From a virus, in IMG/VR virus record IMGVR_UViG_3300021091_000182, positions 1-38,168 of that record: a stretch of DNA of 38,168 bases. One strand, written 5' to 3'. The notes under the pieces were generated by a model. The model was not told where the DNA came from, ran no database searches, and was given only the letters and a program-made list of their open reading frames with translations. The position numbers and the translations under genes were made by a program. Positions 19,501-28,000 of the stretch are shown in pieces; the first letter of the stretch is position 1; each line of letters begins with the position of its first letter.

Positions 19501-22500
19501 AATATCTCTCCACTTCTGGGAAGTAGAACCTAAATCGTAGGTGCCAGTTGTATCTGGAATGAAGCTTGAGTTGATGTCAGCATTAAATACAATATTATCT
19601 GTATTTAAATCTCCGAGAGTAATTGTACCTGGAGTGCTGCTACCAGCTCTAAATGTAATATCGCCATCAACTGTTAAATTGCCATTAACAGTTGTATTTT
19701 TATGTAATGTGATGGACTCAGAACCATTTGTTGTTGCTAGTGTGATATATGGATTAGATGCTTCGCTAATTGTAAAAGCAGAAGCACTATTGTCAATAAT
19801 AGAAACATTAGTAGCAACTGCTGATACTGTAATATCTCCACCTTTGACAGTTAAATCTCCTTCAGTTACAATATCACCAGATGTGGTGGCAACACTAAAT
19901 TTAGTTGCTGGGGTAGCAGCACCATCATTGATCAAGAAGTCTTGAGAAGTTCCACCTCTGAAAATGAAATCTCCAGTGCCGTTAGGATCAATAGTTAAAT
20001 CGCCGTTAGCATTTTCTGTTCCAATTGTATTAGCAGTAATACCTACATTTCCGATATATGCTTTTTGACTTAATTGTAAGTCACGCCATTTTAGTGAGCT
20101 GGTTCCTAAATCAAAAGCAGCAGAAGAATTTGGATTTACTGAAGTTGTAATTTGAGCATTAACTGCCAAAGTATCAGCAGCAGCATCGCCTAGTATCACA
20201 CTACCATTTAGCGTGGTGTTACCAGTTACAGTTACTGTTCCACTAGCAGATACATTTCTATGTAGAGTAATTAATTCGGCACCGTCTGTGGATGCTAATG
20301 TAATATAAGAATTGGTGCCTTCTTTAATTGTTAAAGCATTGGCATTATTATCAATAATAGCAATATTAGTAGCAGCATTTGAAACAGTAATTGTTCCGCC
20401 TTTTACTGTTAGATTGCCTTCTGTAGTAGTATCTCCGCTTGTTGATACAACACTAAATTTGTTTACCGACCCGTCATTGATAACAAAACTTTGTGATGCT
20501 CCACCAGTAAATTGTAAATTACCAGTACCGTTTGGATCAAAAATAATATTTCCGTTTGTATTTGTTGAGGAAATTGTGTTGTCATCCACATCAACATTCA
20601 AGTTACCAATATAGGCTCCACGAGAAAGATAAAGATCTTTCCACCTCAGTGATGATGTACCAAAGTCTCTGGTTCCTGTTGTAGAAGGAACAAAATCACT
20701 AGCAACTCTAGCAGTTACTGTAACCGTATCATTAATAGCAGAATCACCGATAGTAGTGTTACCATTAACGGTAAGATTACTAGTGATAGTTACATTAGTA
20801 CTGAACGTAGTATCTTTATGTAAAGTAATCGATTCTGTAGTATCTGTGGTATTTAAAGTGACGTAAGAGTTTGTTCCCTCCTTGATCGTAAATGAAGCAG
20901 CATTATTGTCAATGATAGCAACGTTAGTAGCAACAGCTGATACAGTAATATCACCACCTTTTACAGTTAAGTCTCCCTCAGCAACTACGTCACCAGTTGT
21001 AGAAGCAACGGAAAACTTAGTTACAGGCGTTCCAGCACCATCATTAATCAAGAAGTCTTGGGAAGTACCACCTTTAAAAATGAAGTCTCCTGTGCCGTTA
21101 GGATCAACGGTAATATTACCATCAGCATTAGTAGATGAAATGACGTTGGTATCTAGTAACAGGTTGGCAAAATATCCACCAGTGCCAGCATAGACAGTTC
21201 TCCACTTCTGGGAAGTAGAACCTAAATCGTAGGTGCCATTTGTATCTGGAATGAAGCTTGAGTTGATGTCAGCATTAAATACAATATTATCAGTATTGAT
21301 ATCACCTAATGTAATAGTACCAGCAGATCCACTACCAGCTCTAAAAGTAATATCTCCATCTACAGTTAAATTGCCATTAACAGTTGTATTTTTATGTAAT
21401 GTGATGGACTCAGAACCATCGGTAGTATTTAATGTTACATAAGAATTTGCTCCTTCTTTAATTGTAAACGAAGCAGCATTATTATCGATGATGGCAACAT
21501 TAGTAGCAACAGCAGAAACAGTAACAGTTCCACCTTTTACTGTAAGATTTCCTTCAGATACTGTATTGCCAGTTGTAGAAGCAACACTAAATTTAGTTGT
21601 AGCGCCATCGTTAATTTCAAAATTTTGTGATGCTCCACCAGTAATTACAACACTACCAGTACCATTTGGATCAAAAATAATATTTCCGTTTGTATCTGTT
21701 GAAGAAAGTGTATTAGTGTTGATTCTTAAATTAGCAGCATATAGATTTGATTGTGTCCAAATATCTTTCCATCTAAATGTTGTGTTACCAAAATCATATG
21801 TATTACTTGTTAATGGTAATACATTTGAACTGACTTGAGCATTGAAAGCAATTGAGTCGGTAGATACATCACCTAAAGTTATTGATCCATTAGATCCTTG
21901 ACCTGCTCTAAATGTAATATCACCATCTACAATTAAATTACCACCAATGTTTGTATTTTTGTGAAGAGTAATTGATTCACCACCATTAGTAGTGTTTAAA
22001 GTTACATAAGAATTCGTTCCTTCTTTAATTGTAAACGAAGAAGCGTTATTATCAATGATAGCAACGTTAGTAGCAACAGCAGAAACAGTAATATCACCAC
22101 CTTTAATTGTTATGTCACCTTCCGTTGTAACATCACCAGTAGTTGAATTTACTACAAATTTATTTACTGGTGTTGGTGTGGTGCCATCATTAATAATAAA
22201 ATCTTGTGATGCTCCACCAGTAAGAACTACATCTCCAGTTCCATTAGCATCTAAAATAATATCACCATTTGTGTTTGTTGATGATAGAGTATTCCCATCA
22301 ATTCTCAAATTATCAGCATTGAATTGACCAACAACTGTTAGTGTAGATGAATCTCCAGATGTACCAAGATTAACATCATTAACAGTTTCAATTACTCCAG
22401 TGCCATTAGCACTTAAAGTAATATTACCATTTGTATTTGTTGATGATAGAGTATTGCCATCAATCCTTAGATTATCGGCATTTAACTGACCGACAATAGT

Positions 22501-24807
22501 TACGGTTGAAGGATCACTAATAGCACCAAAGTTAACATCAGCATTTGTAGAAATGTCTCCAGTTATATCAAATGTTCCTGTTACAAATAAATTGCTATCA
22601 ATTGTTGTACTTCCAGCACCAGCAGGAGCAATAGTAATATCACCTGTTGTTGTTTCAATAGTGTTTCCAGTAAAATCTAGATTACCAACAGTAATATTTG
22701 TTGGAGTAATAACTACTGAGTCTACGTTATCAGTAACTGTTATGTTAGAAAGACTTGATACACTAAAAGCTTGTGAACCGAAATTTAATGTTCCTTGTCT
22801 TTGATCTACTTCAAATACATCACCAATTTTTACATTTCCTCTTTGGTCAATCGTAACATATGAAACATCGCCACCATTAGCTTCAACAATTTCGTTTCCT
22901 TCTATAGCCTTAGTTTCATCAGCAGTAAAATCTTTTCCAGATCCAACAAAATTTAAGTTGAATGAAATGAGACGTAATTTACATCCAGTTCCATCTGCCT
23001 TTACTCCATAATCTCCGAATTCTGCGGCAGATGAAATAGATCTCAGCTCAGCACCAAACTGCTGATAATCTGCCAAAATAATTCTAGCAGCAGTTGCTAC
23101 AGTTGCTGTGTCTTCAGCATTTCTAATTCTAATATCTTGTATAACTACAGAATCATCAACAATAATTGTTGAATTATTTGTTCCATCTAGATGGAGAAGT
23201 AAAGTATTAAAATCATCATTAGCGTAAGCAAAAGACGCTGGAGTGAAAGTAGTATCATATCTACCAATACCTTTACTTAATCTAAATTCATCAATATAAC
23301 CTGTTAATCCACTAGTACCATTGTAATTAGCACCAATTCTAATGGTGCTTTGGGGATAAACATTAGTATCAGTATACGGAGATCCTTGAAGATTTCCATT
23401 TAAGAATAATCTTGTTACTCCAGTTTTTCTAGAAAGAGCAACATGATACCAAGTATTTGTTGCCATTGTAGTGGCACCAACAATTCTATCAGAACCTGCT
23501 GTGTAATATCTTAAAACACCACCAGAAATATAAATGACTGGGAGGGTGTCTCCAGCAAGAGTTCTTTGATCATATAAAACTTGAGTATTAGATGCTGTTC
23601 TTCTAACCCAAAAATCTACAGTAAAATCACCAGTACCCAAATCAAAATCAGGATCAGAAGCGTAAGTTAAGTAACTGGTTGTTTCTGGAAAGAATAAAGA
23701 TGCATTACCAAATTTGAATTGACTGGTAGATATAGCGGTAGATCCAACTAGAGTAGCAACTTTTGCTGTCCTATCTGCTGCATTAGCAAAAAAACCAGTC
23801 CCTTTGTTAGTTAAAATTAAATAATTTCCTACTGCTGTCGATTCTATAACGCCAGAAGCAACTAAATTACCAGAAGCATCAAAATATTTTACAATATCAT
23901 TAGGAGAAATAGTTCCAGTAACACCAGATAATCTTAGACGAGTTCTACCTTGACCTGATAATCCAAGATCGCCAGACTCGGCAAGAATACCATACTCAGC
24001 AAAATAAGAGAAACAGTTGATCCATTCAACTCTTGCTCCATTTGTAATCTTAAGTGCTATAGCATTGGCACAGATGAGTGTAATTTCATTACAAAGAATA
24101 GCTGGTTCTAGCGTATTGTATTGTACAACAGCACCATCAACTAAGATACCACCACCAGCATCATTAGCATCGTAACCATATGGATCAGTAGCAGAAGTTA
24201 CTGATCCTTTGTTGAGAACAGTAACTCTTTGTAAATAAGGACTTCTTTCTAATGTGATACTATCTTGCGCAAATCTGAATGCCCATCCTGTATTGAGAAG
24301 GGGATCAAATAGCATACCACCAATGGTAAGATCTTCTACACCAGTATCGCCATTAAGTAAGAAACAATCTTTAGTTCTTGTTGCTGTAGTAGGTACAATT
24401 TTTGTAGATCTAATTGCTGTACCTTTGACAACTACGCCAGCAGGTATTGTTAAAGGGAAAATCTCTTCAAATGTTCCAGGACCAATATGAATTGTGTCTC
24501 CAGAACTTGCTAGAGCAAGAGCATACTTTACTGTTCTAAGAGCAACATTTCTAGTTCTACCTGGATTTTTTCTATATCCTGGAGATTCAGGATCAACATC
24601 CACAGAATCCACGCCGTTGGTAGTTACATACCAAACAGTCCCTTCATATGAAGAGACTGTACCATCAAGATAATTAATTGCTCTAGCAAGAGTATTAGGC
24701 AGTGGAGTATTTAAAGTAGATACATCTCCTAAATCTGCTCCAATCAAATTGAGCTGCTGTCTCTGCTGCTCTAGAGTGAAGGTTTTAGCTACATTTCTAA
24801 CTGCCAT
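13537..24807 (-). CDS. 3,756-residue repetitive tail-fibre-like protein with beta-helix and LamG-like domains
   Basis: It starts MAVRNVAKTFTLEQQRQQLN, a typical marine T4-like fibre start, and its ATG overlaps the previous gene by 11 bases. Residues 55-340 look like a pectin-lyase-type beta-helix (GDTIHIGPGTFEE). About 360-540 is a LamG/concanavalin-like jellyroll (GTGDFTVDFWVRR, NTWYHVALSR, GYIDEFRLSKGIGRYD), probably a glycan-binding insert; the cyanophage signature AEFGDYGVKADGTGCKLRL follows near 594-613. Residues 830-1805 hold five repeats of about 188; 2200-3100 hold shorter repeats with cores like LRIDGNVISSTNTNG. The module FEGYxGxxWGSxGGV occurs near 1841 and 3452. The C-terminus shows no S74 autoprocessing domain. 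Inferred role: host-contact fibre, probably trimeric. Repetitive enough that its exact length should be confirmed by spanning reads. Confidence 0.88.
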   Translation of the reverse strand: MAVRNVAKTFTLEQQRQQLNLIGADLGDVSTLNTPLPNTLARAINYLDGTVSSYEGTVWYVTTNGVDSVDVDPESPGYRKNPGRTRNVALRTVKYALALASSGDTIHIGPGTFEEIFPLTIPAGVVVKGTAIRSTKIVPTTATRTKDCFLLNGDTGVEDLTIGGMLFDPLLNTGWAFRFAQDSITLERSPYLQRVTVLNKGSVTSATDPYGYDANDAGGGILVDGAVVQYNTLEPAILCNEITLICANAIALKITNGARVEWINCFSYFAEYGILAESGDLGLSGQGRTRLRLSGVTGTISPNDIVKYFDASGNLVASGVIESTAVGNYLILTNKGTGFFANAADRTAKVATLVGSTAISTSQFKFGNASLFFPETTSYLTYASDPDFDLGTGDFTVDFWVRRTASNTQVLYDQRTLAGDTLPVIYISGGVLRYYTAGSDRIVGATTMATNTWYHVALSRKTGVTRLFLNGNLQGSPYTDTNVYPQSTIRIGANYNGTSGLTGYIDEFRLSKGIGRYDTTFTPASFAYANDDFNTLLLHLDGTNNSTIIVDDSVVIQDIRIRNAEDTATVATAARIILADYQQFGAELRSISSAAEFGDYGVKADGTGCKLRLISFNLNFVGSGKDFTADETKAIEGNEIVEANGGDVSYVTIDQRGNVKIGDVFEVDQRQGTLNFGSQAFSVSSLSNITVTDNVDSVVITPTNITVGNLDFTGNTIETTTGDITIAPAGAGSTTIDSNLFVTGTFDITGDISTNADVNFGAISDPSTVTIVGQLNADNLRIDGNTLSSTNTNGNITLSANGTGVIETVNDVNLGTSGDSSTLTVVGQFNADNLRIDGNTLSSTNTNGDIILDANGTGDVVLTGGASQDFIINDGTTPTPVNKFVVNSTTGDVTTEGDITIKGGDITVSAVATNVAIIDNNASSFTIKEGTNSYVTLNTTNGGESITLHKNTNIGGNLIVDGDITFRAGQGSNGSITLGDVSTDSIAFNAQVSSNVLPLTSNTYDFGNTTFRWKDIWTQSNLYAANLRINTNTLSSTDTNGNIIFDPNGTGSVVITGGASQNFEINDGATTKFSVASTTGNTVSEGNLTVKGGTVTVSAVATNVAIIDNNAASFTIKEGANSYVTLNTTDGSESITLHKNTTVNGNLTVDGDITFRAGSGSAGTITLGDINTDNIVFNADINSSFIPDTNGTYDLGSTSQKWRTVYAGTGGYFANLLLDTNVISSTNADGNITVDPNGTGDFIFKGGTSQDFLINDGAGTPVTKFSVASTTGDVVAEGDLTVKGGDITVSAVATNVAIIDNNAASFTIKEGTNSYVTLNTTDTTESITLHKDTTFSTNVTITSNLTVNGNTTIGDSAINDTVTVTARVASDFVPSTTGTRDFGTSSLRWKDLYLSRGAYIGNLNVDVDDNTISSTNTNGNIIFDPNGTGNLQFTGGASQSFVINDGSVNKFSVVSTSGDTTTEGNLTVKGGTITVSNAATNIAIIDNNANALTIKEGTNSYITLASTDGAELITLHRNVSASGTVTVTGNTTLNGSVILGDAAADTLAVNAQITTSVNPNSSAAFDLGTSSLKWRDLQLSQKAYIGNVGITANTIGTENANGDLTIDPNGTGDFIFRGGTSQDFLINDGAATPATKFSVATTSGDIVTEGDLTVKGGDITVSAVATNVSIIDNSASAFTISEASNPYITLATTNGSESITLHKNTTVNGNLTVDGDITFRAGSSTPGTITLGDLNTDNIVFNADINSSFIPDTTGTYDLGSTSQKWRDIYISQKAYVGNLGLSVNTISSEDTDGNILLAPNGNGYVEVIGTNAFILPLGSTEEQPTGIAGMVRFNSTGTYFEGYNGTAWGSLGGVRSVDNQTFILPEKNPGEANNTLEFHTGGVSRLTLGRTLPTDPASALSMELSSTIPTFRINATTQSTSITTGALVIAGGVGIEKDLFIGGNINVAGTTLFTGTTTNTGTTNFGILNATTTADSVGETITSTGTVGTDFLLATTISTVAVGHRITFAGNFYADVTAITPGYIATVNTSSADPTRTAGTYTVGPVSGSLAGTVASFSITIDENGAASNVTIIDGGAGFAVAETITIPASDIGGTGDDLTLTVASINVKITAGSNWGTTLTGAFFIYDPLKITVTSAVGISAGQDVITFLSTNIASGTTVDSITATTITLSQNVSSPLSSTEVVFANIGDVILTGTFTADYIRLYGNVLSTTRVNTDLILKPNGIGKVTTTNDVNFGIASDESILTIIGQTNLDNIRIDGNVISSSDTNGNITLTPNGTGVVETVNDVNIGRPFNIFTEVPADEAILTVIGQTNIDNIRIDGNTISVTDYNGNLVLSPSGDGFVQTLSDVFFGVSGNESKLTIVGELVVDTFSLNGSTLSTSGNLTIQGGPTHTVTIQTPTQVNKNTTFGNTTTPLDVTVTVNGDLQVDNININGNTISTTNDNADLIITGNGTGGAYIEQIRIVDNIISTPTNTTLILDPKVVGDETGDVIVNANLAVLGTTSLESVSVEQTQSGNIKIENNNIIATNTNGSIILEANGAGTIQTINDVNFGTIGDLSTFTVVGETQIDNININGNTITSTNSGGLILETLSITNNVLGSSIVNSNIVITPNGAGKTVTSKDVDITATLTVVGQLNADNLRLDGNVISSTNTNGNITLTPNGSGVVETVNDVNFGTLADFSTLTVKGQFNIDNVRIDDSTISSIDTTGVIVETLKVTGNVLSSIGSNASIVLTPNGAGKVTTVNDVDFGTSTDLSTLTVLGQFNIDNIRVDGNVISSTNTNGNITLTPDGTGVVETVNDVNIGRLEDLSTLTVLGQFNIDNIRVDASTISSIDTTGVIVETLQITGNTLSSVATNGDINITPDGTGRIVTTKQVNITNTLNVVGQFNIDNIRVDGNVISSTNTDGNITLTPNGFGVVETVNDVNFGTVADNSTLTIVGQFNADNIRIDTSTISSIDTTGVIVETLKITGNILSSIDGNADIVLTPNGSGKTTTSKDVDITSTLTVVGEVNADNLRLDGNVISSTNADGNITLTPNGTGVVETVNNVNFGTVSDLSILTVVGEVQIDDININGSTITNTQVINGDITITANGNGGVVIEEIRIVSNEITSSNTLIVIDPGVVGNNSGDVQIRGNLIVDGVTTTVNSSTISIDDKNIELGAIDTPSDPAANGGGITLHATQDKTITWNASSNYWTTNVGLEVQGDLYVDGGAVYHNSLTDKLTVNNLEFTTNAIKSNSGDLNFDVSNSTNDFVFNGQLTGSNAIVARTVNYTQTLGIDIPTGSLTTIGDLTSRNIVTRNGLILSGNQLIQNISYNTKSFGVICRLSTFDPDVPLISNGSYSNIVLSGGSGSGAVISVLVESQNILPENIAFVSGGFGYLINDSLTGNIGGYTITFSVTDVSGSGINIKPSTNGIVQIDTTTGLRVPVGNFAQRPTTEAVRGLIRFNTEQWGFEGYDGNQWGSVGGVRDVDGNTYLIAESAPAANENIFYFYNNSVNSTRLSISKLEFDTVRTISTIFNASKKYDLVFSESAGVSKLELQGDVLELTSTVSSGNLLTVKKSSGVDPEILELRNTNLSLNNDILNINFNNAPIISTNKDTLTLNINGTDFIRFSNQGSGTAAIEIDYDDQGTFETFVDNTGKFVNLDDFTIKGISGVSFTQDIIIGTCDTNIYRSGKVLVQTSSAASEYEITELTFVVDDSNNVYFSESSDVFTGQKLVEYSLGVINGVLNITVNKIPGYDDPNVEFTSKFTSTLIKK
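15508..18210 (-). repeat. Fibre repeat array B (~60-125-residue units)
   Basis: Residues 2200-3100 of the fibre are built of units such as RIDGNVISSTNTNGNITL followed by TPNGTGVVETVNDVNFG and a TVVGQFNIDN strand. Two more copies sit near residues 765-860. Some DNA blocks are almost unchanged: a block of about 40 bases starting at 15913 recurs at 16282 (369 bases on) and 16666 (384 bases on), encoding SSIDTTGVIVET in each. All offsets are multiples of three, so the frame is preserved. Confidence 0.85.
19393..22320 (-). repeat. Fibre repeat array A (five ~188-residue units)
   Basis: Five units start near residues 865, 1058, 1247, 1437 and 1619 with SQDFLINDG-like sequence. Each continues through EGDLTVKGGDITVSAVATN, SFTIKEGTNSYVTL, a SITLHKNT strand and a TYDLGSTSQKWRDIY segment. 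That last segment resembles the strand-turn motif common in phage fibres. Copies two and five are nearly identical in DNA over patches at a 1,692-base offset, for example 19510-19605 against 21202-21297 and 19681-19727 against 21373-21419. Confidence 0.87.
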
Positions 24808-25012
24808 TTTTTAATAACTCTCGTAAAAGATTTTTGATATCAGAAAGTTCTTCTTTAAGAAGTTGAACGTCTTGTTGTATTTGATTGAATGATGAAGCAG
24901 ATAAGCGAGTTTTTCTCGCATCTTCGAAGGCACTTTTATCAGTATTTATAATCGCTCCAGTACGATTATCCCTTACGAGACCATCGTGCCCGCTTACTTT
25001 TAAATAATCCAT
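24797..25012 (-). CDS. 71-residue conserved small protein with C-terminal coiled coil
   Basis: The protein begins MDYLKVSGHDGLVRDNRTGA and ends with a charged amphipathic helix at about residues 42-71 (FNQIQQDVQLLKEELSDIKN onward) whose heptad spacing suggests a short coiled coil. Small proteins with this start are familiar from marine T4-like phages, but no function is known to me. It sits 7 bases after the DUF4815-type gene and overlaps the fibre start by 11 bases, so the three are probably co-translated. No strong Shine-Dalgarno precedes the ATG. The tight wedging between a baseplate and a fibre gene suggests a fibre assembly or attachment factor, but that is inference. The gene also contains a TATAAATA box. 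Confidence 0.85.
   Translation of the reverse strand: MDYLKVSGHDGLVRDNRTGAIINTDKSAFEDARKTRLSASSFNQIQQDVQLLKEELSDIKNLLRELLKNGS
24943..24950 (-). promoter_or_regulatory. TATAAATA late-promoter-like box inside the 71-residue gene
   Basis: The minus strand reads TATAAATA, an exact match to the T4 late promoter, about 136 bases upstream of the fibre ATG at 24807. It would let the fibre be transcribed separately from the upstream baseplate genes. It lies in coding sequence (Ile-Ile-Asn-Thr), and a chance match in AT-rich DNA is quite possible. Confidence 0.4.
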
Positions 25013-25019
25013 TTACAAA

Positions 25020-28000
25020 TTAATAACTAGCTACAGCTCTTATATCTTGAATCTTGGGAACATATGCTGGATCATCTGTTTTCATAATAATTTTAATAGC
25101 AAATGATGCAAATTCTGGTAAATTAGAAGCACTATATTTCAATTCCTGATAAAAATCTTGTTTTTCAAATTGACCTGATATAGAGTTCGCTGGTTTAGCA
25201 AGATCTTTATTATTTGGAGATCCATCTACATTAAAATATTCCCAATTAATATCTTCAAAATTAGATTGAACTGATGATAATTTAATTTTATACAGAACTT
25301 TAATATTTTCAGTATCTTTGATATTTGCCGTCATTCTAAAATCAATTGAAGTTCCTGGATTATTAATAGAAACTTCTTTGGTTACATATTTTGCTAGAGA
25401 AGAACTATTTTTTGAATTAGTCTCTTCTACATAATCAACACCATATGTAAATGTCATTTGATCAACTTCAACATATTTACCATCAGCAGATTTAATTACA
25501 TCGCCTGCTCTAAAAATATCAGGTATTTGTGAATCATAATTTTCTGCTCTTGTGTATGGACTATTAGTAGTTATCTCACTAGTATAGTTATTATTAATTG
25601 GAACATATGAATTTTCAACTATCAATTCTTTATCTTCTGAATCCCATGATACAACTTTTCCATTAATCTTATTAGGATAAGATATAGAAGTATTTTGGGG
25701 GAAATAAGAAACTATATTTGAATTTTCATCAAATGTATAAGTCAATTCAGAAATATCAGTAATTGTTACAGTAACACTCGTGAGTGTGGTGCCATTCGTT
25801 AGTTTTACCGTAACAGTTTCATTTTTAATAAATGGTGTTTTAGTTTTTAATTTTACTTGTGCTGTGGACCCACTTAAAGAAATTACCGAACCTTCTGCTT
25901 TTGAACTATTTCCAATAAAAGTTTGGTTAGCTTCAATAGAATTTGCTGCGCCTAAAACAGCAATGGATAAATTATAAATTGGTAAGAAAGATAAAACTTG
26001 ATTTCTCTTACCATATCTATTCTCTTTACCTGCTGAATTTTCTACTCTATTGCTTATTGTTTTGATAGAAGAAGTTCTTAAATCAATTACTGGAGAAAGA
26101 TTAGTTGATTTTGAAGAAAGTAAAAATTTATACGTCAGTGAATTGCCAATTTCGTTCATTGTTTCATTAACTCTTGAGGCAATAACTTTTTGATTAGTGA
26201 AGAAATGTTCGTCGTTGATAAATGTTTTTTCGTATTCTGATTGTGAATATGAAATATAATTAGTAGTATTTGAATCTACTGGTACTATGTTTGTAGTTTT
26301 TACATAACTATCAATTTTTGTAGAATTTACTTGAAGATAAGCAACTTGAGCATAAAGTTTTTCATACTTTCTGTTATAAGTTGCTAGTACTTTATTTCCT
26401 CCACCAAATGTACTAGATCCTGCTCTATTTGGACCTAGAATATTGTAAGTATCAATACCAGAATTTGAAACTTTGAATAGTTCGGCATTTAATAAAACAG
26501 ATGATATACCGCCAACATCTTCTACATTTCTGTAAAAAGCATATGAGTTTCCTTTATCTTCAAACCCATGATCTCTGTGGAAAAGTTTTACAATATAATT
26601 GTTGTTCTTAAATAATGGTGAAGTAGCATTTGTATTTGAACGTACACTAGTTTCAAAAGGATCTTTGTCTAATAATTCGTAACCTAATGGTTTATTAGAT
26701 AATAATAATTCACCAGATTTTGAAATATTAAATTCTGCTCTGTACATAGTAAATTTAATATCTTCCGAAAGATCTTCAGTCCAATTATCCGTATTTTGAG
26801 ATTTGTAAACAGATCCAAGCAAAGGTTGGGTGGTTACAACAGCACTAGTTGCTTTTTCAACTTCTCCTAACTTAGATGCCCATAACAAATAATCAATCGA
26901 ATCAGTTTCAATGTTTAAGGCATACTTAACATCATTTTGTAAATAAACTGGATATTCAAAAGCAAATCTTGTCGGAGTTGTTGATACTATAGCTCCGTCA
27001 GAATCTACAGCAATTCCCATTCGTACAGATGGAGTATCAATTTCAATTAGTGATTCTATTGTGGCTCCTCCAGAACCTGTTCCTATTCCTTTAATAACAA
27101 CTGAAGGTGGTTCTGTATACCCTCTTCCTGATAAGGAAATGTTGGCATTGTAAATAGTTCCATTAGATACATCAACAGATCCAGTTGCTGTGCTGCCTCC
27201 AGGTAACTGAGGACTTTCTATAACAATAGAAGCACTTTCGTAATTTTCTCCTAAATTAGTAACTTTTAAATCAACAACTCTACCAGAATCTTTAGTGATA
27301 GAAATTAATGCTGATTTATTATTAGTAGCATTATATGTTGTAACTGATGGAATCGTCAATGGCTCACCTGTACTGCCACCTACGAAAGATTTGCCATTAT
27401 GATTACTTAAAACTAACGTATATACTTGTTCTTTATTTAATTCAAATTCTGTGCTATTTTCGTCCCCAACTAAAATATTGTTTTTGTCGTACACTTTAGA
27501 AATAGGACCACTAGCATTAGAATTTTTGCCAACTACTACTTCTGATTTTTTAATTTTGATTGTTTCTACATCACCAGTTAAATATACCTTTAAATAAGTA
27601 TCTGGATATAAAGTTGATTCAGTTCCAGGTACAATATATTTTCCTGGTTTATCTGTATCTATATTTGAAATATAAACTCTAATAGGAATCTTAGAACTTT
27701 TTGCTGAGAAGAACAAATCTAAACCAGTAGTAAATACCCCACCATCATAATTTTCTACTTTAAAAGTTTGTGCCAAAGGATTTGGTTTAATTTTTGATTG
27801 GGTGTTGTTATTAATCAACTGTACACCTTCATTAGCTTTGAAGAATGATGGTGCTGTTGATACAATACTAGAAGGATTTTCTGGCAAAATGCCAGTAGCA
27901 TAAAACTTGACTTCAGCAAAAGTATCAACATTGTCAGTAATTGATCCAGAAGATCCTGAAGTCAATATAATTGTTTTTGTGCCAGTAGTAAATTTAATTT

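Noticed and set aside
15508-22320. CRISPR array or tandem non-coding repeat
   Set aside because: Repeats are long, divergent, in frame and coding; there are no short fixed repeats with unique spacers.
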